A stretch of DNA of 64,000 nt from Pseudanabaena sp. BC1403 (GTDB lineage Bacteria > Cyanobacteriota > Cyanobacteriia > Pseudanabaenales > Pseudanabaenaceae). Shown here in pieces: positions 17,094 through 24,695 of this stretch (the first letter of the stretch is position 1; each line of letters starts with the position of its first letter). The translations under genes were made by a program, and so were the position numbers. The stretch lies in contig NZ_PDDM01000010.1 in the NCBI RefSeq assembly GCF_002914585.1, forward strand, positions 1 through 64,000, read 5' to 3'. The notes below the pieces were generated by a model. The model was not told the origin of the DNA. It saw nothing but the letters and a program-made list of their open reading frames with translations, and searched no databases.

Positions 17094-17618
17094 ATGGCAA
17101 GTGTAATTATCCTGATTGGTGTACCCGCGAGCGGCAAATCTAGCCTCGCTGAGAAGATGTTGCGTGCTTCTAATCAGACTTCTCATCAGAATAGTAGCAG
17201 CCTCACCCATGGGCAAACCCAATTAATCAGCCCAGATCGCATTCGAGCATCACTCTATGGATCAGCCGCCAAACAGGGTGATTGGTCAGAAATTTGGCAA
17301 CATGTACAGCAAGAATTTGCCAACGCCGCCAAATCGCAACAATCTGTAATATATGATGCCACAAACTATAAGCGCGAATATCGTAAAAATATTATTGACC
17401 TTGCCAAAGAGCATGGATTTAAGCCAATTACAGGAATTTGGCTAGATGTACCGCTCTGGATTTGTTTGTCACGAAATGATATGCGCGATCGCGTTGTCCC
17501 TGAAGATGTCGTAGTAGAAATGTATCGAACACTAGCCTATAGCCCACCTACCCTCAGCGAAGGATTCGATCGCATTTTGCTTCGCGATCAAAAGCTAGAC
17601 AACGAGTGGATCGACTGA
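17094..17618 (+). CDS. P-loop kinase of the polynucleotide kinase/zeta-toxin-like AAA_33 type
   Basis: A 174-residue single-domain P-loop protein. Walker A is GVPASGKSS at residues 8-16. The segment LISPDRIRASLYG matches the substrate-binding aspartate of T4 polynucleotide kinase-type enzymes, and VIYDATNYKREYRKNII the DxTN motif. A lid arginine region RNDMRDRVVPEDVV follows. The substrate is not evident: RNA ends, or a small metabolite. No antitoxin neighbour, so a toxin role is unlikely. ATG at 17094 overlaps a HIP1-type site. Confidence 0.8.
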   Translation: MASVIILIGVPASGKSSLAEKMLRASNQTSHQNSSSLTHGQTQLISPDRIRASLYGSAAKQGDWSEIWQHVQQEFANAAKSQQSVIYDATNYKREYRKNIIDLAKEHGFKPITGIWLDVPLWICLSRNDMRDRVVPEDVVVEMYRTLAYSPPTLSEGFDRILLRDQKLDNEWID

Positions 17619-17825
17619 GCGAATAAAAGTTGGGCTTTGGGCAATGGCTCACTAAATTAGTGATATTAAGTTGCAATCTATAGCAATGATTGAGTTATAC
17701 CAATTCATACAGCAATTTGCTTTCAAACCCGCCACAAATAAGAATATAAAACCCATTGCGGGGCTTCGCCCTGCGACCCTTCTTGTAGTGGGTTTGCTCG
17801 AATACTGCTGTAAAAGATTGCCGAC

Positions 17826-17904
17826 ACTTTTGTGAATTAAAAACTAAATCCAGTAAGGGTTTTAAAAACACAAAATGGCTTAGCCATTTTGTGTTTTGGT
17901 ATTA
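17826..17904. repeat. Dispersed 79-bp repeat, copy 2
   Basis: Near-identical to 2931-3009, including the internal ACAAAATGGC palindrome, here with a TTA loop. The gene-free gap 17619-17985 also holds an imperfect GC-centred palindrome around 17706-17814 and no credible gene. Confidence 0.7.
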
Positions 17905-17919
17905 GCGAGGGCAATCCTG

Positions 17920-17970
17920 AATCCAAAAGAGTAATGGCGGCGCGAAGCGCCGCCATTACTCTTTTGGATT
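17920..17970. terminator. 24-bp perfect palindrome with GAA loop behind the fluoride transporter
   Basis: Arms 17920-17943 and 17947-17970 are exact, on a GAA loop. The central core GGCGGCGC-GAA-GCGCCGCC recurs elsewhere with different arms. Confidence 0.8.
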
Positions 17971-17985
17971 TTGATTTGAGTAGCT

Positions 17986-19293
17986 CTATTTCGTGATTTC
18001 TTGTGGAGATAGAGGATCTTGGTGTTCAACATTCACTGAATTTAGTTCTTCTTGTATGGGCATGAAATGATATTTACCAGAACCAATATGCTGGGCTCTA
18101 TAGATACCAGCATGACCTGAAGCAAGGTAGCTCATAGTACAGGCGATCGCGATAAATACTCCAGATTCCATACCAAAAAGTTCAATTCCCATTAACGTCG
18201 CTGCGATCGGAGTATTGGCAGCGCTACCAAAGACTGCCACAAACCCCATACTGGCTAATAAGGGTGCGGATAATGGCAAGATTAATGACAAAGCATTCCC
18301 CAAAGTCGCACCAATAAAAAATAGAGGAGTTACTTCACCACCTTTAAAACCTGCTCCCAATGTCAATGCCGTTAAACCAATTTTGGCTGCAAAATCCCAA
18401 GGTGTTAGCTGCATCTCAAAGGCATTCACGATTGTTGGAATCCCCAGCCCAATATATTTAGTCGAACCTATTGCCCAAACAATCAAAGCAACAATGACAC
18501 CACCGATCGCAGGACGTAAAGGAGGATAAGATATTTTGGATTTAAATAGGTGACTAATTTTATGAGTTGTTTTCGCAAAAATCATCGCTGCGAGTCCGAA
18601 GGCTATACCCGCCAAAATTGCGTAAATTATCTCCATTAAATTTATAGCAGGAATCAACGAATCATGACGATATGCGGTATGGTGCAATCCTAAACTTAAT
18701 GTAATGCGATCTCCGACGATGGCTGCAATTAGGCAAGGAAATAGAGCGTTATGATTAATCTTCCCAATTGCTAAAACCTCTAAGCCAAAGATTGTCCCTG
18801 CTAGTGGAGTCCCAAATACCGAAGAAAATCCAGCGCTAAGACCTGCCATTAATAAAATTTGGCGATCGCGTGGTTGGAATTTAAATATTTTTGTCAATTG
18901 ATCAGCAAGGGAAGCTGAAATTTGTAGAGCTGTGCCCTCTCTACCTGCCGAGCCCCCAAATAGATGGGCTAGAGTAGTTCCTAATAACACCAAAGTAGCC
19001 ATTCTCAAAGGAATAATATTCTTGGGATTGTGAATCTCTTCCAATAAAAGATTATTGCCACCTTCCACTGTTTTTCCATAGTTATGATAAAGCCAACCGC
19101 TCAGGAATCCTCCAAAAGGAAGTAAGGCTATTATCCATAAATTTGATTCTCTAAAATCAGTTGCCCATTCTAAAGAAGCAAGTAAGGCAGCAGAACCTAT
19201 CCCTGAGAGAATTCCCACAGAGCAAGCAATAAGAAACCATGTGCTAAGTTGAGAAAAGACAATAAACTGTTTAAGCTTAAGAATGAGTTTCAT
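17986..19293 (-). CDS. ClC-family fluoride/proton antiporter (CLC-F type)
   Basis: A 435-residue polytopic inner-membrane protein of the ClC superfamily. It lacks the classical GSGIP filter. It has GGNNLLLEEIHNP (78-90) and GGSAGREGTALQ (113-124; gating Glu119), the pattern I associate with the fluoride-exporting CLC-F branch. Further motifs are GLSAGFSSVFGTPLAG and LGAGFKGGEVTPLFFIGATLGN. A fluoride riboswitch precedes it on the same strand, which strongly supports fluoride export as its job. No CBS domains, unlike the second ClC at 48790. ATG at 19293; a short inverted repeat abuts the start. Confidence 0.88.
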   Translation of the reverse strand: MKLILKLKQFIVFSQLSTWFLIACSVGILSGIGSAALLASLEWATDFRESNLWIIALLPFGGFLSGWLYHNYGKTVEGGNNLLLEEIHNPKNIIPLRMATLVLLGTTLAHLFGGSAGREGTALQISASLADQLTKIFKFQPRDRQILLMAGLSAGFSSVFGTPLAGTIFGLEVLAIGKINHNALFPCLIAAIVGDRITLSLGLHHTAYRHDSLIPAINLMEIIYAILAGIAFGLAAMIFAKTTHKISHLFKSKISYPPLRPAIGGVIVALIVWAIGSTKYIGLGIPTIVNAFEMQLTPWDFAAKIGLTALTLGAGFKGGEVTPLFFIGATLGNALSLILPLSAPLLASMGFVAVFGSAANTPIAATLMGIELFGMESGVFIAIACTMSYLASGHAGIYRAQHIGSGKYHFMPIQEELNSVNVEHQDPLSPQEITK

Positions 19294-19296
19294 AAT

Positions 19297-19326
19297 GTCA
19301 CGTTGAAGCTAAATCAATAAACGTGA
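19297..19326 (-). promoter_or_regulatory. Stem-loop next to the fluoride transporter start
   Basis: GTCACGTT at 19297-19304 pairs exactly with 19319-19326. On the transcript this 8-bp stem ends three bases before the start codon (19293). It could be part of the riboswitch expression platform acting on ribosome access. This is an inference. Confidence 0.4.
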
Positions 19327-19390
19327 CTTGTAAAGGAAAGATCGATTAGGCATTTATATACTCCCACTCTCCCACTACAAGTCGGAATAA

Positions 19391-19460
19391 GTAGGAGCCA
19401 TCAGCCTTTAAACGTTATAAAAATCTACAACGCAAAGCGGTTTTGGCAAGCTCCATTGCC
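19391..19460 (-). promoter_or_regulatory. Fluoride riboswitch (crcB motif)
   Basis: Read on the minus strand, the segment has the conserved blocks GGCAATGGAGCTTGCC, then AAACCGC, a variable hairpin region, and GGCTGATGGCTCCTAC. This is the crcB-motif order seen in known fluoride aptamers. GGAGC and GCTCC form the long-range pairing. It lies about 100 bases upstream of the CLC-F gene on the same strand. Binding of fluoride is expected to raise transporter expression. Confidence 0.92.
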
Positions 19461-19554
19461 ATCCCTACTTTTATACCATGCTCTCACCAAAGTTTATAGG
19501 GTTTTGCAAATGACTGTACAAGTATAGCTACAGTCACTTGTCTTAGGAAAAATC

Positions 19555-19607
19555 AAAACCCAAGAATTGATGGCGGCACTCTGCGCCGCCATCAATTCTT
19601 GGGTTTT
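19555..19607. repeat. 23-bp palindrome with GC core in the transporter-bestrophin gap
   Basis: Arms 19555-19577 and 19585-19607 are exact; the centre is ACTCTGC. The core GGCGGC-GCCGCC belongs to the shared-core family. The gap 19294-19834 holds the riboswitch, this element, the 19741 palindrome and a short pair at 19511-19536. Confidence 0.75.
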
Positions 19608-19740
19608 ATGTCCTAGTAAACTTGGCGACAGCTATGCTTACTCATTTACAAAACAGAAACAATCATGTTAGGTATGGCAGGATTTTATCCTTGAGGTTAC
19701 CTGCTAGAATTGCAGCAGTTTTCGATCAAATTAAATACAG

Positions 19741-19783
19741 CAAATCCCTAAAAGTGTTGCTTTGCAACACTTTTAGGGATTTG
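19741..19783. repeat. 20-bp perfect palindrome with TTT loop before the bestrophin gene
   Basis: Arms 19741-19760 and 19764-19783 are exact on a TTT loop with TTGC/GCAA at the centre. It is upstream of the bestrophin start, where a terminator is not expected unless it ends an upstream transcript. Confidence 0.8.
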
Positions 19784-19834
19784 TTGGTTCAGGTTTGAGC
19801 GCAAAGTGTTGTAATTCTCAATTCGCGATCGCTA

Positions 19835-20725
19835 ATGAAAAAAAAAGATGGGTGGTTTCATATTGCACTGCGGTGGAAAGGCTCAGTATTACCTGAAGTA
19901 TTGCCGCGATCGCTAATGTGTGGATTGTTTGGCATTTTTATTTACATTCTTTATCTCTATCAGGTTAAAGTTTCCTTACCAGTTCTAGGTGTTATTATTC
20001 CCAATATCGTGTTAGGTTTGCTACTCGTATTCCGAACCAACACTGCCTATGAACGCTTTTGGGAAGGTCGCAAAGCATGGGGGATTCTAGTCAACACATC
20101 ACGGAATTTATCTCGTCAAATCATAGTAGCAATTGTAGAAAAAGAACCAAGCGATCGCCTAGCCAAAATTGCTGCTGTCAAGCTATTGCCAGCCTTTGCG
20201 ATCGCTCTAAAATTGCATTTGCGAGCAGAGCCAATCAATGCTGAACTCGAAGCGAATCTTTCAGTAAAACAATTTGAGCATCTCAAAACGATGCATCACC
20301 CACCTCTTGAAATAGCATTTTGGATTAGCAGCTATCTCCAAGATCAGTCCATCCAAGAAAAGCTTGATCGCTATCAACTAAACGACATGATTCAACTTTT
20401 GCACCAAATGGTGGACGTTATAGGCATTTGTGAACGTATTCTCAGAACTCCAATCCCTCTCGCTTATTCCATTCATCTGAAGCAATTATTAATGATTTAT
20501 TCATTGTCACTTCCTTTTCAAATGGTTGATCAACTGCAATGGATGACAGGGCCAATTGTGGCGCTAATTAGCTTTACTCTATTAGGTATCGAAGAAATTG
20601 GTATTCAAATAGAAGATCCCTTTGGGCATGATGCCAATGATTTACCTTTAGATAATATCTGTAATACTATGATGCGAAATATTGAAGATTTATTGATGGT
20701 GAGCTGCAACAAATTCGATCCATAG
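19835..20725 (+). CDS. Bestrophin-family (UPF0187) anion channel
   Basis: A 296-residue membrane protein of the bacterial bestrophin family. Signature segments are the N-terminal WKGSVLPEVLPRSLMCG, the helices around 25-70, the conserved LLLVFRTNTAYERFWEGRKAWG, and near the C-terminus LLGIEEIGIQIEDPFGHDANDLPLD. Bestrophins form pentameric ion channels; plant thylakoid members adjust the trans-thylakoid voltage. A similar photosynthetic role here is inference from its place next to frp, ocp and crtW. ATG at 19835 directly follows a HIP1 octamer. Confidence 0.88.
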   Translation: MKKKDGWFHIALRWKGSVLPEVLPRSLMCGLFGIFIYILYLYQVKVSLPVLGVIIPNIVLGLLLVFRTNTAYERFWEGRKAWGILVNTSRNLSRQIIVAIVEKEPSDRLAKIAAVKLLPAFAIALKLHLRAEPINAELEANLSVKQFEHLKTMHHPPLEIAFWISSYLQDQSIQEKLDRYQLNDMIQLLHQMVDVIGICERILRTPIPLAYSIHLKQLLMIYSLSLPFQMVDQLQWMTGPIVALISFTLLGIEEIGIQIEDPFGHDANDLPLDNICNTMMRNIEDLLMVSCNKFDP

Positions 20726-20929
20726 TTTTGAATAAATAGCAATACTCTAATAGAATGAATTTATAGAGATCTGTCTTTAGTTAAACCTCAGATATATTGA
20801 CTCCTCTATGTTGTAGTAATTTAAGCGATCGCAATAAAAGTAAAGAAATTTAGTGCAATTTGTGTGACTTAAATCATATATAGTTATTATTCTTAACATA
20901 AATAAATATTATCAATTTTAATCCTAATA

Positions 20930-21256
20930 ATGCAAGCAATAAATACTGAGTGGACAACAACAGAGGAAGAAGTAGCTAAAAAAGCTTTTGATATTGCCTA
21001 TAAGCGAGAGATAGGTGCTCTAATTGACTCGGTACGTTATCGAGCGAGCTCTTTAGCTGAGATCGAAGATATGTGGCGTTTGCACGATTTTTTGAGCGTT
21101 AAACGTCATGAAGTCGATGGTCGATACGACTATCGATTACCCACTTTGGTTTTTGTATTTGCGGGGTTGGTTAAAGATGGTTGGCTTAGCCTCAATGAAC
21201 TTGAGGGCTTAAATGCTGATAAAATTGCCAAAATTGCGGCACTTACTTGTATGTAA
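20930..21256 (+). CDS. frp: Fluorescence recovery protein
   Basis: Binds the C-terminal domain of active red OCP, removes it from the phycobilisome and speeds its return to the orange form, ending non-photochemical quenching. The 108 residues align with Synechocystis FRP throughout. The active patch is conserved: Trp49, His52, Asp53 and Arg59 in DMWRLHDFLSVKRHEVDGRY, matching Trp50, His53, Asp54 and Arg60. ATG at 20930. The gene lies upstream of ocp, about 580 bases away with a hairpin between, so it likely has its own transcript. In Synechocystis it lies downstream of ocp. Confidence 0.93.
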   Translation: MQAINTEWTTTEEEVAKKAFDIAYKREIGALIDSVRYRASSLAEIEDMWRLHDFLSVKRHEVDGRYDYRLPTLVFVFAGLVKDGWLSLNELEGLNADKIAKIAALTCM

Positions 21257-21382
21257 CAGCTTATATAAAGATAGATTATGCAAAGTATTACTCTTCTTTA
21301 TATGGGTTTTATAAGCGTGAATTAGAGTCTACCTTTTAGAAGATTAACAACTATATCCACCGACATAATTATTAGAACAAAT

Positions 21383-21439
21383 AATAAACCCCAAAAAATA
21401 AGTTAGCAATAAATGCTGACTTGTTTTTTGGGGTTTATT
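21383..21439. terminator. 26-bp hairpin between frp and ocp
   Basis: Arms 21383-21408 and 21414-21439 pair with two T/C mismatches on a 5-base loop. It likely ends the frp transcript. Confidence 0.7.
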
Positions 21440-21499
21440 GTCTGAATCACTATGTTGAAATCTATACTGCAAGTAGCAATCACTACTGCTAACTCGAAA

Positions 21500-21551
21500 A
21501 GCTGTGATCACAAACAGCTAATTTAACCAAACCATAAACAGGTCAAATTAG
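21500..21551. promoter_or_regulatory. Two small stem-loops in the ocp upstream region
   Basis: AGCTGT at 21500-21505 pairs with 21514-21519, and CTAATTTAACC at 21518-21528 pairs with 21541-21551 with one mismatch. They may be operators or leader structures. The rest of 21552-21837 is AT-rich with no gene. Confidence 0.25.
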
Positions 21552-21837
21552 ATTCAATATCTATCCTTAGAGGTTTTGTAATTGTAAACACAATATGAGT
21601 ACATATACTGAGGTGATTAAATAATCAAAGAATTTCTTAATTCTTATTGTTTATATAGCTTCTAATAAATCATCACTAATAGATATATTATTTCTAAAAA
21701 TCGTAATATTTTTCTTAGTTATTTATTGGATTTAAGCTCACTATCTTAAAAATCTGTTCTCTCAAATGTCGGATTTGTCTTTCCTTCATGTAGAGGTACG
21801 ACATCAAACTATTCAGTTGCACTCTCAACCCAATCCT

Positions 21838-22797
21838 ATGACTTACACCATTAACTCAGCCAGAAGTATTTTCCCTAACACCTTAGCTGCTGACGTAGTG
21901 CCTGCAACTACTGCAAGATTTAATCAACTTAGCCCTGAAGACCAACTGGCTTGGATTTGGTTTACTTACCTTGAGATGGGTAAAACTGTGACAATCGCAG
22001 CGCCTGGAGCTGCAAGTATGCAGTTGGCTGAGTTGACTTTAAATGAAATCAAGAAAATGAGCTTTCAACAGCAAACTCAGGTCATGTGTGATTTAGCTAA
22101 TCGTGCTGATACTCCAATTTGCCGTACCTATGCTATTTGGTCACAAAACATCAAACTAGGTTTTTGGTATCAACTTGGTGAGTGGATGGAAAAAGGAATT
22201 GTTGCTCCGATTCCTGAAGGTTATAAACTGTCAGCGAACGCTTCGGCTGTGTTAGAAACTCTGAAAGGTTTAGAGCCAGGACAACAAATTACGATTCTCC
22301 GTAATTCAGTTGTAGATATGGGCTATGACCCCAACAAATTGGGCGATTATACTCGTGTCGCTGAGCCTGTTTTAGCTCCACAAGAGGTGTCTAAGCGCAC
22401 TCAAGTTAGCATCGAAGGTGTAGACAATCCTACTGTCTTGTCTTACATGAACAACTTGAATGCCAACGATTTTGATGCTCTAATTGCTCTATTTCTCCCA
22501 GACGGTGCTTTACAACCTCCTTTCCAAAGACCAATTGTTGGGAAAGATGCCGTGCTGAGATTTTTTAAAGAAGAATGTCAAAATCTGGTGCTCGTTCCAG
22601 AAAAAGGTGTTTCTGAACCAGCAGATGGTGGATATACCCAAATCAAGATTACGGGTAAAGTGCAAACTCCTTGGTTCGGCTCTGGTGTTGGCATGAATAT
22701 CGCTTGGCGCTTTCTGCTCGATCCTAATAACAAGATTTTCTTTGTGGCGATCGACTTACTTGCATCTCCTAAAGAGTTGCTGAACTTCGCTCGTTAG
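21838..22797 (+). CDS. ocp: Orange carotenoid protein (OCP1-type)
   Basis: A soluble blue-light sensor that binds a keto-carotenoid, turns red in strong light and quenches phycobilisome excitation. The 319 residues comprise the all-helical carotenoid-binding domain (about 1-165), a linker and the NTF2-like C-terminal domain (about 196-319). Functional residues are present: Tyr44, Trp110, Arg155 and its partner Glu246, and the carotenoid-keto hydrogen bond donors Tyr203 and Trp290 (Synechocystis Tyr201 and Trp288). The ATG at 21838 gives the family N-terminus MTYTINSARSIFPNTLAADV; an ATG 72 bases upstream adds nothing homologous. An frp nearby fits OCP1. crtW follows, supplying its pigment. 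Confidence 0.97.
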   Translation: MTYTINSARSIFPNTLAADVVPATTARFNQLSPEDQLAWIWFTYLEMGKTVTIAAPGAASMQLAELTLNEIKKMSFQQQTQVMCDLANRADTPICRTYAIWSQNIKLGFWYQLGEWMEKGIVAPIPEGYKLSANASAVLETLKGLEPGQQITILRNSVVDMGYDPNKLGDYTRVAEPVLAPQEVSKRTQVSIEGVDNPTVLSYMNNLNANDFDALIALFLPDGALQPPFQRPIVGKDAVLRFFKEECQNLVLVPEKGVSEPADGGYTQIKITGKVQTPWFGSGVGMNIAWRFLLDPNNKIFFVAIDLLASPKELLNFAR

Positions 22798-22823
22798 TTT
22801 AGTTATAGCGATTTACGCTTTTG

Positions 22824-22860
22824 AAATCGGCGGCGCGATCGCACCGCCGATTTTATTTTT
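22824..22860 (+). terminator. Intrinsic terminator after ocp
   Basis: A 10-bp GC-rich stem (22824-22833 with 22844-22853) encloses a HIP1 octamer and is followed by a T-rich run. crtW starts 28 bases later, so read-through or a separate promoter would be needed for co-expression. Confidence 0.7.
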
Positions 22861-22888
22861 ATCGTTTTAACTATTGCCTTTTGAGAAT

Positions 22889-23635
22889 ATGCAAATGTTT
22901 ACCTCTCCACAAAAGGTATATCAAGGAGAAGATTGGATTGGATTATTAATAGCTGTAATTATTATTAGTCTATGGTTTCTCAGCCTATTTGAGCTTCTCG
23001 CTATTCAAATATCAGATACTTCTTGGTTCTGGTTAATTTTCTCTGTTTTGGGACGTACTTATCTCCATACGGGCTTATTTATCCTTGCCCATGATTCAAT
23101 GCATGGTAATTTAATTCCAAATAACAGAATTCTCAATCACCTAATAGGACGAGTTGCAGTTACAGTTTATGGATTCCTGCCCTACGACCATTGCTGTACC
23201 AATCATTTTAATCATCATCGCTATCCATCTCAAAGTGGCGATCCTGATTTTTACGGTAGTGCTCCTAATCCAATATTTTGGTATTTCAAGTTCATTCGTG
23301 AATATTTTCCAATGCGATCGCTAATCATTTTCTTGGTGAATATGATAATAATTGCTTGGGGATTAACAACCATTTTCCATGTTGCATTCACAAATTTAAT
23401 ATTTTTTGTCCTTGTTCCACTTGTCTTGAGCTCTTTACAGTTGTTCTTTTTTGGTACTTATCTACCACATCACCAACTGTACGAAAATCCCTATTTCTCT
23501 CCACGCTTGCAAAGTAGTTACTACTCTAATCTATGGTCATTTTTTAGCTGTTACCATTTTGGTCATTACCATTGGGAGCATCATGAATATCCAAAAACTC
23601 CTTGGTATAAGCTTTATAAAATTAATGCCAAATAG
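22889..23635 (+). CDS. crtW: Beta-carotene ketolase CrtW
   Basis: A membrane di-iron oxygenase that adds 4-keto groups to beta-carotene, giving echinenone and canthaxanthin, the precursors of the OCP pigment. The 248 residues carry the fatty-acid-hydroxylase histidine boxes HDSMHG, HFNHHRYPS and HFGHYHWEHHEYP, and four predicted membrane helices. ATG at 22889 is preferred to an in-frame TTG at 22874. Position after ocp supports a common photoprotective function. The last codons, Ile-Asn-Ala-Lys-stop, are the left arm of a long palindrome (23622-23670). Confidence 0.93.
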   Translation: MQMFTSPQKVYQGEDWIGLLIAVIIISLWFLSLFELLAIQISDTSWFWLIFSVLGRTYLHTGLFILAHDSMHGNLIPNNRILNHLIGRVAVTVYGFLPYDHCCTNHFNHHRYPSQSGDPDFYGSAPNPIFWYFKFIREYFPMRSLIIFLVNMIIIAWGLTTIFHVAFTNLIFFVLVPLVLSSLQLFFFGTYLPHHQLYENPYFSPRLQSSYYSNLWSFFSCYHFGHYHWEHHEYPKTPWYKLYKINAK

Positions 23636-23670
23636 AGAGGTCGCTTGGCGATCTCTCTATTTGGCATTAA
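23622..23670. repeat. 23-bp palindrome containing the crtW C-terminal codons
   Basis: Arms 23622-23644 and 23648-23670 pair with one G-T position on a TTG loop. The left arm encodes the end of CrtW and its TAG stop. Confidence 0.85.
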
Positions 23671-23682
23671 TTCCCGAGCAAA

Positions 23683-23743
23683 CGAACCAATAAATTTCTT
23701 AAAAGCTCTGCAAAGCAGAACTTTTAAGAAATTTATTGGTTCG
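23683..23743. repeat. 29-bp palindrome with AAA loop
   Basis: Arms 23683-23711 and 23715-23743 pair with one mismatch on an AAA loop; the centre is CTGC-AAA-GCAG. It sits in the convergent gap between crtW and crtB. Confidence 0.85.
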
Positions 23744-23764
23744 GGTTTGGGAGCGTTGCACTGT

Positions 23765-23801
23765 AAACAAAAAAGCATCGTGTCGCGATGCTTTTTTGTT
23801 T
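23765..23801 (-). terminator. Terminator of the crtP-crtB operon
   Basis: A 16-bp perfect stem (23765-23780 with 23786-23801) with A/T-rich flanks that give a U-run on the leftward transcript, just past the crtB stop at 23804. Confidence 0.75.
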
Positions 23802-23803
23802 GA

Positions 23804-24691
23804 TTATGATGTTTGAGCTTTGAGCCATGCCCAAGGCAAAGCAAGTAACTTGTTTGAACGAGGCACGAAGGCTCGACGCATAAATACTTCGTAATTATTA
23901 TGTTCGATCGCCTTTAAAATATTTCGGTACAAAATTAGCGAAGACCAAACTGGCCATCTGGCATCCTTGCATAAAGCGGAAATACCATCTTCAGCATGTT
24001 GGTAAAACTCACGCGCTCTTTGAATTTGGAAACGCATTAGCTCAGTCCAGCGCTCATCAACCGTACCGCTTAATAAATCTTTTTCGGTATAGTCAAAATA
24101 ATGCAGATCCTCAAGAGGTAGATAAATGCGTCCACGCTGAGCATCTTCGCCAATATCTCGCAAAATATTAGTTAGCTGCATTGCTATACCCAAAGCGATC
24201 GCCGCTTCGGTTGCCGTAGCAATTACCGATGGATCTTTAGTCTCAAAGCCCATGATTGCTGCTGACATTAAACCGACAGTGCCTGCGACGCGATAGCAGT
24301 ATAAATGCAGATCGTCGAAAGTTTGGTAGCGATCATATTTGAGATCCATCCGCATTCCAGAGATCATGTCTTTGAAAGGCTGAATTGGCATCGGGTAATG
24401 CTTGACCGTATCGGCTAGAGCAATATCCGACGCATGGATCGGATCACCACGAAATGTCGCCTCTAACTGTTTCTCCCAGCTAAAAAGCGTTTCTGCATCT
24501 GTAGTTTCCGCTTGCATTCCATCAACAAGCTCATCGGTACGACGACACCAAGCATAGATAGCCCAAACTGCTCGTCGTTTTGCTTGTGACATCAGCATCG
24601 TGCCAAGATAAAAAGTCTTGGCATACTTAGCCGTGATGCAACGACAAATCTCGTAGGCTTCCTCAAGATTGACTGACTGACAAATTGCCAT
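23804..24691 (-). CDS. crtB: Phytoene synthase
   Basis: Condenses two geranylgeranyl diphosphates to phytoene, the first committed carotenoid step. The 295 residues have the aspartate-rich sites AWCRRTDELVDG and LTNILRDIGEDAQRGRIYLP, and the YCYRVAGTVGLM helix. The ATG at 24691 lies four bases after the crtP stop and gives MAICQSVNLEEAYE; an upstream TTG at 24748 inside crtP is possible but less likely. It forms an operon with crtP, the common cyanobacterial arrangement, and converges on the ocp-crtW genes that use the same pathway. Confidence 0.95.
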   Translation of the reverse strand: MAICQSVNLEEAYEICRCITAKYAKTFYLGTMLMSQAKRRAVWAIYAWCRRTDELVDGMQAETTDAETLFSWEKQLEATFRGDPIHASDIALADTVKHYPMPIQPFKDMISGMRMDLKYDRYQTFDDLHLYCYRVAGTVGLMSAAIMGFETKDPSVIATATEAAIALGIAMQLTNILRDIGEDAQRGRIYLPLEDLHYFDYTEKDLLSGTVDERWTELMRFQIQRAREFYQHAEDGISALCKDARWPVWSSLILYRNILKAIEHNNYEVFMRRAFVPRSNKLLALPWAWLKAQTS

Positions 24692-24695
24692 CGGT

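Noticed and set aside
17094-17618. Zeta-type toxin
   Set aside because: The fold is similar, but there is no antitoxin partner and the motifs fit polynucleotide-kinase-like enzymes better.
21766-21837. Longer OCP N-terminus from an upstream ATG
   Set aside because: OCP proteins start at MTYT-like sequence; the extra 24 residues match nothing known.
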